From Agapetus fuscipes (lineage: Eukaryota > Arthropoda > Insecta > Trichoptera > Glossosomatidae), in NCBI GenBank assembly GCA_951799405.1, contig CATOGX010000067.1, forward strand, positions 1 to 64,000: a DNA stretch of 64,000 nt, given 5' to 3'. Positions 9,668 to 19,625 of this stretch are shown here, one piece after another. The position numbers and the translations under genes are program-made. The notes beneath the pieces were generated by a model. That model saw only the letters and a list, made by a program, of their open reading frames with translations. It searched no databases and had not been told where the DNA came from. The stretch's first letter is position 1, and each line of letters begins with the position of its first letter.

Positions 9668-12514
9668 TCAACACGCTGGGAGAAAATCTCTGATTAAAAT
9701 TTTAAATCTATTTATATTGCAGTAGAATATATCTATATTAGAGTCATTTAAGAGTTTTATACTCCGAGTTATAGGATGCTGTGCGACGACATCTGTACGG
9801 CTTTTCGGTACATAAAATAAATTATGCCCTCGCCCACGGTTGTAGTCGTCTGGCACATAGAACCTATAGCTCTCCAACAGGGTGGGACTGTCTATTAAGC
9901 CGTTGATGACTTTATGAGAGAGCACCATAAGGAACCCGTTGCGCCTGGTTTCCAGGCTTCTGAAACCTGTTTCCCGAAGTAGCTCCTCATGATGCATATA
10001 TTGCGGATAATTTCCACGTATCCTCATGAGGAGGTACCTCAGGAATTTCTTTTGGATTTGTTCCAACATATTGATATATTTTTGCTGATGAGGCGTCCAC
10101 ACCTCAACAGCGTATTCCAGTTTGGACCGTATAACGCAGCTAAATACGTCCACCATCGCTCTGGGCTCAGTGAGCAGTTTACACACTCTGATCACCAGTC
10201 CCAGAAGCTGGTAGCACTTAGTAGTCAGCTGCGCTATATGGCTAGAGAAGCTCAGTCCTGGATCAAAAACAACTCCCAGATCCCGTATTGATTCTACACG
10301 AGACAATGATTGCCCACCAATACTGTACTCATGCAAGATGGGTCTAAAAGATTTACTAAAGGACATTGAGACACATTTCTTTGAATTAAAGATGAGCTTG
10401 TTTTTCTCAGCCCAAGCTGCTAATGCATCTAAATCTTCTTGTAGATTTATGCAGTCGTGAGTATCTACGACTTTCACATAAATCTTTAGATCGTCTGCAT
10501 AAAGGAGACAAGAGCTGTGTTTAATATGATCAATTATGTCATTAATGAAAATAATAAACGCCAAAGGACCCAAATTTGATCCTTGTGGAACGCCTGAGAA
10601 CGGTTGAAAGGTGTTTGAGGTAAAACCATTAATGTTGACGTACTGTTGCCTGTTCCTTAGATAGGAGGCAAAGAATAATAACAGGGATTTGGAGAATCCC
10701 AGTATGTGCATTTTCTCAAGAAGAATATCATGATCTACCTGATCAAATGCTTTAGAGAAATCCGTATACACTACATCTGTCTGGAGCTGAGAATCCAGAT
10801 TAGATGCTACGTCTTTACTAATAGTTAGAAGATTAGAGACAGTAGATCTTTTTGGCAGGAAGCCATGTTGATGAATAGTGATACGGGATTTAATATTTTC
10901 AAGTAGATTCTTATGAATCAAACTTTCAAATATTTTAGCAAATGTTGATAGTATAGAGATTGGTCTATAGTTATGAACATCTGTTTTTGAATCAGATTTA
11001 TGTATAGGAATGACTTTGGTGAGTTTCCAAATTTGTGGAAAAGTGCATTTTTCTATACATAAATTTAGAATAAATGTTAAGGGTTTTGCTATAGATTTAG
11101 AAATTGCCAAGATGACTTTTGGTGGAATATTATCAGGACCTGCTGCTTTGTTAGGATTTATGCCAACTAAGCAAGATTGTACCTCATCCAATGTGAACAG
11201 ATCTATGCTGATATTATTCGTATTGCATAGTGGCAGTTTATTAATCATGGATTCCACATCTAATTCGGGGATCTGAGAGCTGTAGACGGATTGAAAGTAT
11301 TCTGAGAACCTTTCACAGACTGATTGAGGATCAGTTGTTATAAGGTCTCCATCCATCAGTGTAGGGAACGAGTCACCATCTTTTCTAACCGATGTGACAT
11401 ACTTCCAAAATTCCCTAGAACCACTTCCGATCCCGGACTGAATTTTATCAAGGTAGGACTTACGAGCATTCTTGATATCTTTTTTCAATTGAGCGCGCTT
11501 TTGACAGAATTCAGAAAAAGTTTGAGGTGTGTTATTCTTCCGGTATTTGTTATGTAAGCGCTGTTTGCATTTTATATCATCAATAATATCCCGTGTGAAC
11601 CATGCTGGGTAAGTCCTACTTTGGTAATTAACTCTCTTTTTTTTAGGAGCACACAGAGAAAAAATCTTAAATAACACATTATAAAAATAAGTAACCGCAT
11701 TATTAGCATTGTTCAAATTATAAAGTACACTGAAATCATAATTATTAAGAATATCGCTACATCTAATTAGGTCTAGGTATTTAAAATTAATATTATGATC
11801 AGTCGTGTTGGTTGCCTGTGTGTGTGCGCGTGTGTGCGTGCGATGCGCCGGCCTATTGTGCAGAGGCGCACCCCGCAGCTGCACCGACACAGAGAGCGTT
11901 GGGTGGTGACGATCTTCATACACCAACGGCTCTACACATCTAACCACATTACATTTTAATTTGTCATTACATAGTACTAAATCTAACATTTTATCATAAG
12001 TATTTTTAACACAGTTGTACTGAGTAAGGCAGTTGCTCTCTAAGAAACATGAGTATTCCAGTATTGCAGAGTCGCTAATACTGGTCATGTTAAAGTCTCC
12101 TAGTATAATACAACTGCGGTTCCTCAGCACAACTGAGTTCATATCCATGAAATTATAAAAAAGTTGTCTATCTTCCTCGCCATCCCTGCATGGAAAATAA
12201 AGAACACATACAAAAATGGGAGAATGATTGACAATTATTCTGATCCAGAGGTGTTCCCCGCTAGTCTCCAAGTCTGTCCGCCTTTGAGAGGCCAGTGCAT
12301 TTTTGACAGCGAGGAACACCCCCCCTCCGCGAGAGCCACGATCCCGCCTATGTAAAGTATACCGATTGTCGATTAATTCGGATGACAAGACAGAGGCGTT
12401 CAACCAAGATTCTGAGACGGCAATGATGTCCGCATTCTGGGTTAAGATGTTATCTTTAAAATTTTGAATTTTGGTGCAAAGACCTCTTACATTTTGATAT
12501 GTAATATTAATCAT
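9668..12514 (-). CDS. LINE ORF2: endonuclease-reverse transcriptase (948 aa)
   Basis: Carries out nicking of target DNA and reverse transcription of its own RNA. Residues 1 to about 220 form an APE-type endonuclease: YQNVRG, SESWL, GSRGGGVFL, LGDFNM and a DRHHPTL stretch where SDH is usual. The reverse transcriptase follows: NKAAGPDNIPP, YRPISILSTFAKIFE, HGFLPKRST, TDFSKAFDQVDH, GVPQGSNLGPLAF and the catalytic LLYADDLKIY. The C-terminal part lacks an obvious RNase H domain. The length is normal for a CR1/jockey ORF2 and no stop or frameshift is seen. It starts inside an ATGA overlap with ORF1 (12511-12514), which suggests termination-reinitiation. Expression is unknown. Confidence 0.9.
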   Translation of the reverse strand: MINITYQNVRGLCTKIQNFKDNILTQNADIIAVSESWLNASVLSSELIDNRYTLHRRDRGSRGGGVFLAVKNALASQRRTDLETSGEHLWIRIIVNHSPIFVCVLYFPCRDGEEDRQLFYNFMDMNSVVLRNRSCIILGDFNMTSISDSAILEYSCFLESNCLTQYNCVKNTYDKMLDLVLCNDKLKCNVVRCVEPLVYEDRHHPTLSVSVQLRGAPLHNRPAHRTHTRAHTQATNTTDHNINFKYLDLIRCSDILNNYDFSVLYNLNNANNAVTYFYNVLFKIFSLCAPKKKRVNYQSRTYPAWFTRDIIDDIKCKQRLHNKYRKNNTPQTFSEFCQKRAQLKKDIKNARKSYLDKIQSGIGSGSREFWKYVTSVRKDGDSFPTLMDGDLITTDPQSVCERFSEYFQSVYSSQIPELDVESMINKLPLCNTNNISIDLFTLDEVQSCLVGINPNKAAGPDNIPPKVILAISKSIAKPLTFILNLCIEKCTFPQIWKLTKVIPIHKSDSKTDVHNYRPISILSTFAKIFESLIHKNLLENIKSRITIHQHGFLPKRSTVSNLLTISKDVASNLDSQLQTDVVYTDFSKAFDQVDHDILLEKMHILGFSKSLLLFFASYLRNRQQYVNINGFTSNTFQPFSGVPQGSNLGPLAFIIFINDIIDHIKHSSCLLYADDLKIYVKVVDTHDCINLQEDLDALAAWAEKNKLIFNSKKCVSMSFSKSFRPILHEYSIGGQSLSRVESIRDLGVVFDPGLSFSSHIAQLTTKCYQLLGLVIRVCKLLTEPRAMVDVFSCVIRSKLEYAVEVWTPHQQKYINMLEQIQKKFLRYLLMRIRGNYPQYMHHEELLRETGFRSLETRRNGFLMVLSHKVINGLIDSPTLLESYRFYVPDDYNRGRGHNLFYVPKSRTDVVAQHPITRSIKLLNDSNIDIFYCNINRFKILIRDFLPAC

Positions 12515-13305
12515 TTTTTAAAATTTATAAATTTGGCTAGACGTATGCCCTTGGGCCATACATCTGGGTTGAACACCCTGTCCCAGCCATCTTCTTGCAC
12601 GACAATCCTGTAGGACATATATTCGCCCTTATTCACTAGAGGCAGTGCCTCCACAACAAGACCGCACTTGGTCTTCACGTAGTCCTGGACTTGCTGCTGG
12701 GTAGTGCCCTTGGCAAATCTCCAGGCATGAAGACTTCTGGTGGCGATGATTGCTGTCAGGTCCGATGTGGAAGCAGTCCCCTGAAGCATCGTTTGACGAC
12801 GTGTACGTCTGGTTCTCTGGACTTGCCATTGAGGTTCGGATGACGATTGAGGTGGTCGTTTTTGTAGTAGTTGCTTCTGTTGCTGCTGCGGCTGTTTCTG
12901 TTGCTGCTGCGGCTGCTTCTGTTGCTGCTGCGGCTGCTTCTGTTGCTGCTGCGGTAGCTTCTGTTGTTGCTGCGGCGGCTTCAGCTGCTGTTGCGGCGGC
13001 TTCAGCTGCTGTTGCAGCACCTTCTGCTGCTGCTGCGGCAGCTTCTGTTGCTGAGGCTGCTGCAGCTGCGGCTTTGGCTTAGTAGCAGCCGCCTCGTTAT
13101 ATTTTTTGGGCTGCTGCCCCTTTAAGTGGCCAGTTTGTATTCCCTGGCCCTCCATAACAATTTCAAATTTAATAATTTTGGCACAAAGTTCGTTGATAAC
13201 ATTATTTTGGGCCTCCACTGTCGCTTTTAACTCCGAGATGATGGAGGTGAGGCTTTCGAGCCCCTCCACCATCTTGTCCGCGCTCGTTTGGCCTCTTGTG
13301 GGCAT
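12511..13305 (-). CDS. LINE ORF1: Gln-rich RNA-binding candidate (264 aa)
   Basis: First ORF of the LINE. Residues 8-50 look helical and could form a coiled coil. Residues about 75-150 are a tandem of PQQQQK-like units. The C-terminal 75 residues (from SLHAWRF to FINFKK) are ordered and resemble the C-terminal domain of some LINE ORF1 proteins, which bind RNA. There is no CCHC knuckle and no PHD finger, unlike the ORF1 of the second LINE at 29846-30692. The ORF is intact and overlaps ORF2 by 4 bp. Confidence 0.75.
   Translation of the reverse strand: MPTRGQTSADKMVEGLESLTSIISELKATVEAQNNVINELCAKIIKFEIVMEGQGIQTGHLKGQQPKKYNEAAATKPKPQLQQPQQQKLPQQQQKVLQQQLKPPQQQLKPPQQQQKLPQQQQKQPQQQQKQPQQQQKQPQQQQKQLLQKRPPQSSSEPQWQVQRTRRTRRQTMLQGTASTSDLTAIIATRSLHAWRFAKGTTQQQVQDYVKTKCGLVVEALPLVNKGEYMSYRIVVQEDGWDRVFNPDVWPKGIRLAKFINFKK
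12868..13075. repeat. in-frame Gln-coding minisatellite in ORF1
   Basis: Roughly 21-24 bp units based on CTGTTGCTGCTGCGGCTGCT, repeated about eight times with variants. They encode the PQQQQK-type repeats of ORF1. The opposite strand gives an Ala/Ser-rich open frame that I treat as a shadow. Confidence 0.8.
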
Positions 13306-13643
13306 CGCACTGCATTTAATTTCAATATTTTAATATTTTTTAGCGGCACTTCATGAGACGCGACATTTCTCGTCAAGGTGTTGATACTATTTATGTATAG
13401 ACGTGAGTGTTTGACACTTTGAACTGTTGATACTTCTGGAAATATCTATTCTCGAGGCGCCTCATCAATTCAAAATCACGCAAGAATACGTCTGAGGCCC
13501 GGTATTTTGAAGTATCGTAATGTTAACTAAAATGCAATTTTAGTTACCTCATCATATTATTTCACTCACCGAATTTCGGCAGTAAATATTTAGTAACTTT
13601 AACTTCCGATTTTCAAAATGGCGGCGCTTCACGTTATCGTTAT

Positions 13644-13844
13644 CCATGTCTGTCCATGGTGCACGGCTCGTTTTAAGCCCATTTGCTGAAATGGAGTTGT
13701 CTTGTGCCTACATATGTATAACTAACGGTTTTCTATTAAATCTCCTACTATTTTATTTATTGTAGAGACATTCACTTTGTAATCATTCATTTGAAAACAT
13801 AAAAAATTAAACAGGTTTTTTTTTTATTACAGCTTTGGATTATT
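13644..13844. other. end of duplicated 3' flank, then spacer
   Basis: Bases 13644-13740 (CCATGTCTGTCCATGGTGC onward) continue the zinc-finger 3' flank as at 21799-21886. The copies part company after TTCTATTAAA. The rest is AT-rich with no feature. Confidence 0.6.
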
Positions 13845-14079
13845 CTTTGACTTCTAGGTTGGGATGAGGCTGACCACCCATACTGTAAAAAACGGTTTTC
13901 TTTGCCTAGTCACTTACCTATGTGTCAGGGACGGTTGGCAAAAGTTGCAGGGCTTATGTTCATTTGAAGTTTTATTTGTAAGCACACATTCAGCATTTGT
14001 AAGCGCAAACTACACATGTTTGTTTGTTTGCATGCATTTGATATGAGCTTTAATGTTAATATATCTTTACAATTTGTAG
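13845..14079 (+). repeat. Family A repeat, diverged
   Basis: Starts CTTTGACTTCTAGGTTGGG and ends near ATCTTTACAATTTGTAG. The core is recognisable but mutated, including CACCCATACTGTAAAAAACG. Confidence 0.75.
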
Positions 14080-14250
14080 ACGGCGAGGATATCAAGTTCC
14101 CCGACCGGTTTTTGGTGCAAAGGGACGTGGAACTTTATATACTCGCCGTAATTAACAACATATTGTTTTGTCTCCTAGTTTTTGTATTTTGTTTAAAATC
14201 AGCTATAGAAAATGTCATAAAATGATCGAATTTGCAAAGTAACCCAAGCA
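14080..14250. other. no recognised gene
   Basis: The plus strand has a short open frame (FVDGEDIKFPDRFLVQRD) running on from Family A, followed by a hydrophobic stretch. I do not recognise it and it lacks a start of its own. Confidence 0.3.
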
Positions 14251-14770
14251 TCAATCTAAATAAAATATCTAGATGGTGCATTAGCGTCTATTCCCGAACC
14301 ACATCATGTATGCCCAAAATAATAGTGTATGCCCAATTTACAATCAGTTTACCAAGCATCGGCAAGGAAACATCGAGGTACCTACATGTAAATTGAAGAC
14401 GAATATCATGCGAAGATAGCCTGACAGTTCCATAAATTTTTCAAATTTCCCCAAAAAATAGAAATATGTTAATTTAATGAAATAAAACTCATGATAAGCG
14501 TGTGAAGAATTATAACAAACAAAAGAATACAGTAAAAAAACACAAAATATAAATAAAAAACTCAGTTCTTCATACTTATACCCATTATTTGAGGATAGTT
14601 TTTATTTATTTATATTAGACGCATTAATACATGTAGGTACCTCGATGTTTCCTTGCCGACACTTGGTAAACAACTAATTGTAAATTGGGCATACACTATC
14701 ATTTTGGGCATACATGATGTGGATCGGGAATAGACGCTAATGCTACATCTAGATATTTTATTCAGATCGA
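14251..14770. repeat. foldback element, 140-bp inverted arms
   Basis: Arms at 14251-14390 and 14628-14770 are close inverted copies. The words CATCATGTATGCCCAAAATA and GGCAAGGAAACATCGAGG recur in reverse. The 237-bp loop is AT-rich and codes for nothing visible. This is typical of a MITE or foldback transposon. Confidence 0.8.
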
Positions 14771-15017
14771 TGTTTGTGGCACAACCATTTGTATTGGAAA
14801 ACACTCACGCGCTCCATCTATGTATTTTATTTATATTGATGAACCCAAGTAACTAAATTTAGGAATACAGTGCTTGTAGTATGTGTTTCAGAATAATGAC
14901 AATCTGATCTGAGAATAAAAACTATAAAGAAAGGCACTGAATGTTTCATTTATAAATTTCCCCAAGTACAACTCTTCAAATGTGAACTGTTTGTGTGTGT
15001 GTGTGTTGTCATCTCTA
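14771..15017. other. no recognised gene
   Basis: AT-rich spacer with a short GT run at 14992-15006. Nothing else is supported. Confidence 0.35.
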
Positions 15018-15183
15018 GCAGCCTTTTCACACCAGAACTATTCTACCCGGATTGCCTGTGGATAACCGGACAGGCCGTGTGAAAGCTTTAATACATCCCC
15101 ATACGCTGCTAGACTATTGACCCGGTAATCCATAGACAAACCATAAACAATCAGTGCAGAATGCAGCTCGTGTGAAAAGCTGC
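15018..15183. mobile_element. 166-bp MITE
   Basis: Terminal inverted repeats GCAGCCTTTTCACACCAG at the left and CTCGTGTGAAAAGCTGC at the right, matching with a few differences. No coding sequence. The flanks give no clear duplication. Confidence 0.6.
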
Positions 15184-15356
15184 ACCAGGACAACACCTTA
15201 TCTCAATGTGAAAATGTCAAGTCTATGTAAGTTAGGAAATCAAGGTTGTGGAATTTAGTCTCAGAACTGGTGAAGAAGATGCCATCGCCCATTAGCTGGA
15301 TAGAAGAACAATACTTGAGAGCAGCAGGGAAGATGTGGCAGGGGCAGCCAACATAT

Positions 15357-15603
15357 TGCACGTTTAATAATAAAGAGCAATAACTCAAAATACAAGAATG
15401 TTGGGAAATCACGTTTAAAGTTCAGACACCCAGTACAACTTGTATGGGATGAAAAAGGCGGCCGATGTTTTATCTCGGTCATATTCGTCCAAATTGAACG
15501 GCTGTCGCATTCTACCTATTCTTCTCGCATTGTTCTTGCGTTTTATTACAAAATCTCAATTTTTCCAATTTTCGAGTTATTTCTCTTTATTATTAAGCGT
15601 GCG
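15357..15603 (-). mobile_element. 247-bp palindromic MITE (copy 1)
   Basis: Same element as 61116-61362 in the opposite orientation and of identical length. Ends TGCACGTTTAATAAT and ATTATTAAGCGTGCG form inverted repeats. It is flanked on both sides by ATAT (15353-15356, 15604-15607). The duplication could be ATAT or just TA. Confidence 0.85.
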
Positions 15604-15624
15604 ATATACTAAATTATTGATTTT

Positions 15625-15788
15625 GGTTTGGACATATTGAAAGGATGAATGAAGACCGACTGACAAAAAAAGTGTACAAAGTGAATGTAATAGGTAAACG
15701 TGGAAGGAGAAGACCTAGGAAGGAATGGATTGATCAAATAAGTGAGATTGCGAATGAATGGAATTTACAGAGTGGAAACAAGACAATG
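15625..15788 (+). pseudogene. RTE-like LINE tail fragment (family R2)
   Basis: Frames read ERMNEDRLTKKVY, RRRPRKEWIDQI and SEIANEW, the C-terminal signature also present at 31840-32340 (minus) and 38950-39405 (plus). Only the last part of the protein remains. Confidence 0.7.
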
Positions 15789-15935
15789 GTGTTATGACCG
15801 AGGGGGCCAAGTGGGCTGATCATTCTAGCGTGTTTGGAATAAAACAATGTTGGTTCGATCCCCGCCTGGGTTATTTGACAATAACTTTGACCCTGGTTCA
15901 ACGGATGTTATTGGGTAATTAGTAATTCATTTAAA
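15789..15935 (+). mobile_element. tRNA-derived SINE S1 (copy 1)
   Basis: The head holds an A box (GGCCAAGTGGGC) and a B box (GGTTCGATCCC) about 45 bp apart, as in RNA polymerase III promoters. A second copy is at 36146-36290. The tail is AT-rich (GGGTAATTAGTAATTC) rather than poly(A). Confidence 0.75.
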
Positions 15936-15957
15936 TAAACAATAATGAATTATTGAT

Positions 15958-16092
15958 TGATCTAATCTAATCTAAGCTGCAAAGATATATATCATTTAAG
16001 ATTTATATTAAATGCATTCCCACAAGCAGATATGTATAATTTCACGCTAACACATGCCGCATGTGGACCTACAATATAAAAACCCAATCTCA
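15958..16092 (-). repeat. Family A repeat, truncated
   Basis: Starts CTAATCTAATCTAAGCTGC and stops after AAACCCAATCTCA, so only about half the element is present. Confidence 0.8.
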
Positions 16093-16104
16093 ATGATTGA
16101 TGAT

Positions 16105-16740
16105 ATTATAAATATAAAGCTCGGCAAGGAAAAGCAAACAACAGAATTCTCTTGACCAGGGGTGCCCATACTTTTTCTTGAGGAGATCGACCTAGCAAAA
16201 CTTTATGAATAGGAGATTGACAATTTAACTGTTCAGCCCACCAAATAAGTAAAACTCATTGAGTGCAAAATGTCAAATCAATTTTAAGGTCGATCACTGA
16301 AATTTTAGCTATCCTAGGCGATCAACCTTAAAACGTCCCGCGATCGACCGTATGGACACCTCTGCTCTAGACGAATAGGAGTGGATGGGCTGCATTTTCC
16401 AAACTTAAATATATATCTAAAAATAAAGACGTCCCCACAAGTCTCAAGAGAAAGCTTTATGGTTTGTGTGTCCTGCCAGTGATTATATATGGGCTAGAGA
16501 CTATAACTGAGGTGTGTGCAGCGTGCCATGGAGAGACAAATGCTTGGCATCAGCTTGAGGGACAAAATAAGAAATGAAACCATCCCACAAAAGACGAAAG
16601 TCGTCGATATTGTTGATAAAGTCTCCAAGCTGAAATGGCAATGGGCTGGTCATGTGGTAAGGAGAGAGGACGGCAGGTGGAGGCCGTGGGAGCTGGACAA
16701 AACAAGGGGGGGAAGAAAAGATGGGTTGACGATATTATTC
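16105..16740 (+). pseudogene. RTE-like LINE C-terminal fragment (family R3), split by a hAT MITE
   Basis: Before the insertion the frame reads LGKEKQTTEFS; after it RIGVGWAAFSKLKY. It continues to VQRAMERQMLGISLRDKIRN, then LKWQWAGHVVRREDGRW. This is the region after the reverse-transcriptase palm of RTE-type LINEs. An internal frameshift lies near 16510. The nested MITE is at 16157-16364. Confidence 0.75.
16157..16364. mobile_element. 208-bp hAT MITE
   Basis: Terminal inverted repeats CAGGGGTGCCCATAC and GTATGGACACCTCTG. The flanking 8 bp are CTCTTGAC (16149-16156) and CTCTAGAC (16365-16372), 7 of 8 identical, a hAT signature. Removing it joins the two halves of the LINE frame. Confidence 0.85.
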
Positions 16741-16741
16741 A

Positions 16742-16940
16742 ATATAATCTAATCTAAGTTGCAAAGATATGTAACATTGGGGATTTACATTATAATATGC
16801 ATTCTCACAAGCACACAAGTACAAGTCCGCGCTTGCACATGCTGCATGTGAACCTACAACGTATAAACCAACATCTCACCTTGCTACTCTTGCTGTCCTT
16901 TCCTGAAACAGGGTCGACATTGGCAAAGTGAACTATTTTC
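16742..16940 (-). repeat. Family A repeat, partial
   Basis: Starts ATAATCTAATCTAAGTTGC and ends within the GTGAACTATTTTC core, so the far terminus is missing. Confidence 0.75.
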
Positions 16941-16955
16941 ATTGAGCTATTTATG

Positions 16956-17292
16956 TAACTGGGTCTTGCTTGAGAATTGGGGCTTTGTAGCGACGACGAC
17001 CAAGCTTGTAAAAAGGTCGATAGCTCAATTGGTAGAATGCTTGCATTCCATGCCGAGAACAAGGGTTCGATCTCAAGGTGTACTCAGCCTTCACAATAAA
17101 TGAGAACCAGCCCCCTCGGGAGCTGGGAAACCCCCGCTTCAACTGAAGTGGTTGGTGTAAGGCCGACCCTCTTACCTGTAAAAATAAATAGGTCCCGAAT
17201 CACCACATGCGACCCCTTCGGTGACAACGCTGGCAAGACGTTACACTATATGTGTAGCTTAGTTGCGTTTGCGTTTATGTATTTATAACTCA
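16956..17292 (+). mobile_element. composite of SINE S3 fragment and SINE S2
   Basis: 16956-17012 is an S3 fragment (ACTGGGTCTTGCTTGAG). S2 starts at 17015: A box GATAGCTCAATTGGTAGA, B box GGGTTCGATCTC, then a body with CTTCAACTGAAGTGG. Its tail (GTGTAGCTTAGTTGCG, 17251 on) is the same sequence that begins the segmental duplication. Related copies: 39755-39975 (minus) and tail pieces at 3339 and 36455-36545. Confidence 0.7.
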
Positions 17293-17399
17293 ATGACCAT
17301 TTTCTACAGTATGGGTGGTACGCTGCTACCAACTTATAAGAAGGAACATACCTACTGTTGGAAACTTGAAATACATACGTGCGCTTAGGTATACATTAT

Positions 17400-17692
17400 T
17401 CATATAGAATAGGGTATTTGCAATAGTGAGGAATATGATAAAAAGTATATTATTTTGATAGATTTCGAAAAATCAAATAATAATATGTTGATTTGAAGTC
17501 GAAAATATTTTTTTTCGACTTTATATTTAAAAAAGAAAATATAGAAATTTGGACAAGTTTTTAAACGGATATGAGATCTGCTTTTTCTATTTCCGGTGCT
17601 GTGACGTCATATGTTGACGTCACTTTCTTTTATTGACATTCCATACGGTTTTGTTCTTTTTTGTATTTAAATGTAATTTATTATTCATATTC
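17400..17692. other. AT-rich insert specific to copy 2
   Basis: Sequence between AGAATAGGG and the Family A dimer, absent from copy 1. It contains a paired TGACGTCATATGTTGACGTCA motif at 17600-17625. No gene is seen. Confidence 0.4.
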
Positions 17693-18108
17693 CTTGACTT
17701 ATAGGTTGGTATGAGGCTGACCACCCATACTGTAAAAAATGGTTCACTTTGCCAATGTCACCCCTGTTTCAGGGAAGGTCGGCAAAAGTTGTGGGGCTTA
17801 TGTTCATTTGAGGTTTGGATTTTATTTGTAAGTACACATTCAGCATTTGTAAGCGCGAACTACACTTGTTGGTTTGTGGGCATACATCCGAGAGCTGAGC
17901 ACCCATACTGTAAAAAATGGTTCACTTTGCCAATGTCACCCCTGTTTCAGAGAAGGTCGGCAAAAGTTGTGGGGCTTATGTTCATTTGAGGCTTGGATTT
18001 TATTTGTAAGTACACTTACAGCATTTGTAAGCGCGAACTACACTTGTTGGTTTGTGGGCATACATCTGAGAGCTTTAAATGAATATATCCTTGCAACTTA
18101 GATTATAG
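17693..18108 (+). repeat. Family A tandem dimer
   Basis: One truncated unit (17693-17890) fused to a second (about 17891-18108). Both contain CACTTTGCCAATGTCACC and nearly the same core, and only the second keeps the CTTAGATTATAG end. The dimer may come from unequal exchange or from insertion into an existing copy. Confidence 0.8.
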
Positions 18109-18416
18109 ATAGAATTCCTGCATGGAGGCCGTGGCAGGACAAAACAAGTGTGGGAAGGTAAGTATATAGTCCAGCCGATGGGAAAACTGTGATATGGTGT
18201 TGCTAGAGACAGATGAATGTGGAAAGGATTTGAAGAGGCCTATATCCAGCAGTGGAGAGAAGAAGACTAAATACTTAAATGCTTCCATAGCTTGCTATCG
18301 CTCCGTCTCTAGCTGTGACGTCACACAGTAGGGAAATAACTTCCTGGTAGATTACCGCTCACAGCACTGTAGCTGTAATCAGGGGAAGACAGAGCGCCTT
18401 GCGATCAGACACAGAC

Positions 18417-19625
18417 CACAGAGTATAGGTACTTAGAGAAGCCACTCTATGGCTTAGGGGTAGGTACGTACTTCGAAACCCCCCTTCCTCGCTTTCTTAC
18501 TTCCCTTCCATACATTCTGCGTATTGGACTTTGATCTTGTATGCATGTGTGTATATACACGCGGCACGCGGGTACACTCACACCACTATAATCATATATT
18601 ATTATCTGCCATATTATTTATTAATATTATTATTATTGCTTTAAGCTGTCAAAATAAAACGCTTATATTTTGCACAATATTTATTTATTCTAGAAAGATT
18701 AGTCATACAATCACAAAAATACACACTGTAAAGAAAAAAAATAATTAAAAAAACCTCAATGTAAAAAACACAAATGATATGGCAAAAATAAACGTAGGTA
18801 AACAATCAAATAGGCACCTGTCTATTGTCAAGGACACTGGCATTCTGTATCTATATTTCTTGCAAAAGTTTTGGATCCCTGATGATTGTCCCCTGATGAT
18901 GGCCTGAGGACCGGAAATGTTTATAATATGAAATCTATACACTTTAATTTCACTTTCTTCGGCTCATCAGCCGACAGCCTTCAAGGCTCAGGGACACCTG
19001 CACCACTCTGCCTTGTGCTGCTTCCCTCCATAGTCGCCTCACTCCCAAAACTTCGGCGTTGGCTTCGACGTTCTCTGCCCACCGCATCCTACGTCCCGAG
19101 TGGTCTAACGCCTGAGGGGGCACCATCCAAGACAGTTCTGATGATCCTGGAGTCTTCTGCACGTGCTACGTGCCCGGCCACTGGAGTCTTCTTGATTTCA
19201 TTAATCTCTACACTCTTCAATAATATTGAAAATACAACAGTTAATTTCAAATACGCTTGACGTTTGTGGCGCCCACAGAGTAGGGTGGCGCCCCGGGCCA
19301 AAATCCTACACACAGTTCAACCATCATTATAAAATGTTTTTTCATCAGTTTTTTTTTAATAAAAAATGAGCAATTTAATAAATACTAAACAAAATAAAGT
19401 TTATTGGCGCTTAAACTCTTTTTTTACATGAATAACAGTAAATATAAATTATTAATTCAAATTTATTTACGCTCATTCTGATTTCAGTTTAAAAAACGAC
19501 CTCTTCCCCTTCCTCCTTCCTCATAACCATACATTCCGCGTACCATAGATCGATTACAATATGGCTTCCGAATTATAAAACAGGGTAACCAGTAGCAAAA
19601 TACTTGTGAACGGGGTCTGACACAG
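18417..19625. mobile_element. element H1 in copy 2, right end lost
   Basis: Starts CACAGAGTATAGGTACTTAG like 3808, shares the internal LINE fragment, and ends at GGGGTCTGA without the CTATAATACTCTGTG terminus seen in copy 1. Confidence 0.6.
18955..19245 (-). pseudogene. RTE-like LINE C-terminal fragment, duplicate
   Basis: Minus-strand frames read AGHVARAEDSRIIRT, APSGVRPLG and VEANAEVLGVRRLWREAA across two frames. It is better preserved than its twin at 4400-4680. Confidence 0.65.

Larger units (their letters stand above)
9592..13638 (-). mobile_element. apparently full-length CR1/jockey-group LINE
   Basis: Minus-strand element with two open ORFs that overlap by 4 bp. Its 3' end is a run of about 29 T (9592-9620), the complement of a poly(A) tail. 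GTTAT at 9587-9591 and 13639-13643 flanks it. The surrounding sequence matches the uninterrupted copy 2 flank near 21790, which gives the empty site. Open ORFs, a long pure tail and a clean junction all point to a young insertion. Clade assignment within the CR1/jockey group is uncertain. Confidence 0.85.

Noticed and set aside
12750..13082. Open frame rich in Ala/Ser on the plus strand
   Set aside because: It is the complement of the Gln-coding minisatellite in LINE ORF1 on the minus strand.
15789..15870. Possible tRNA gene
   Set aside because: A and B boxes are present, but the clover-leaf pairing looks poor and the unit is repeated with a SINE body.
17015..17085. Possible tRNA gene with TAGCTCAATTGGTAGA
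   Set aside because: No matching acceptor stem that I can pair by eye, and the sequence continues into a SINE body found elsewhere.
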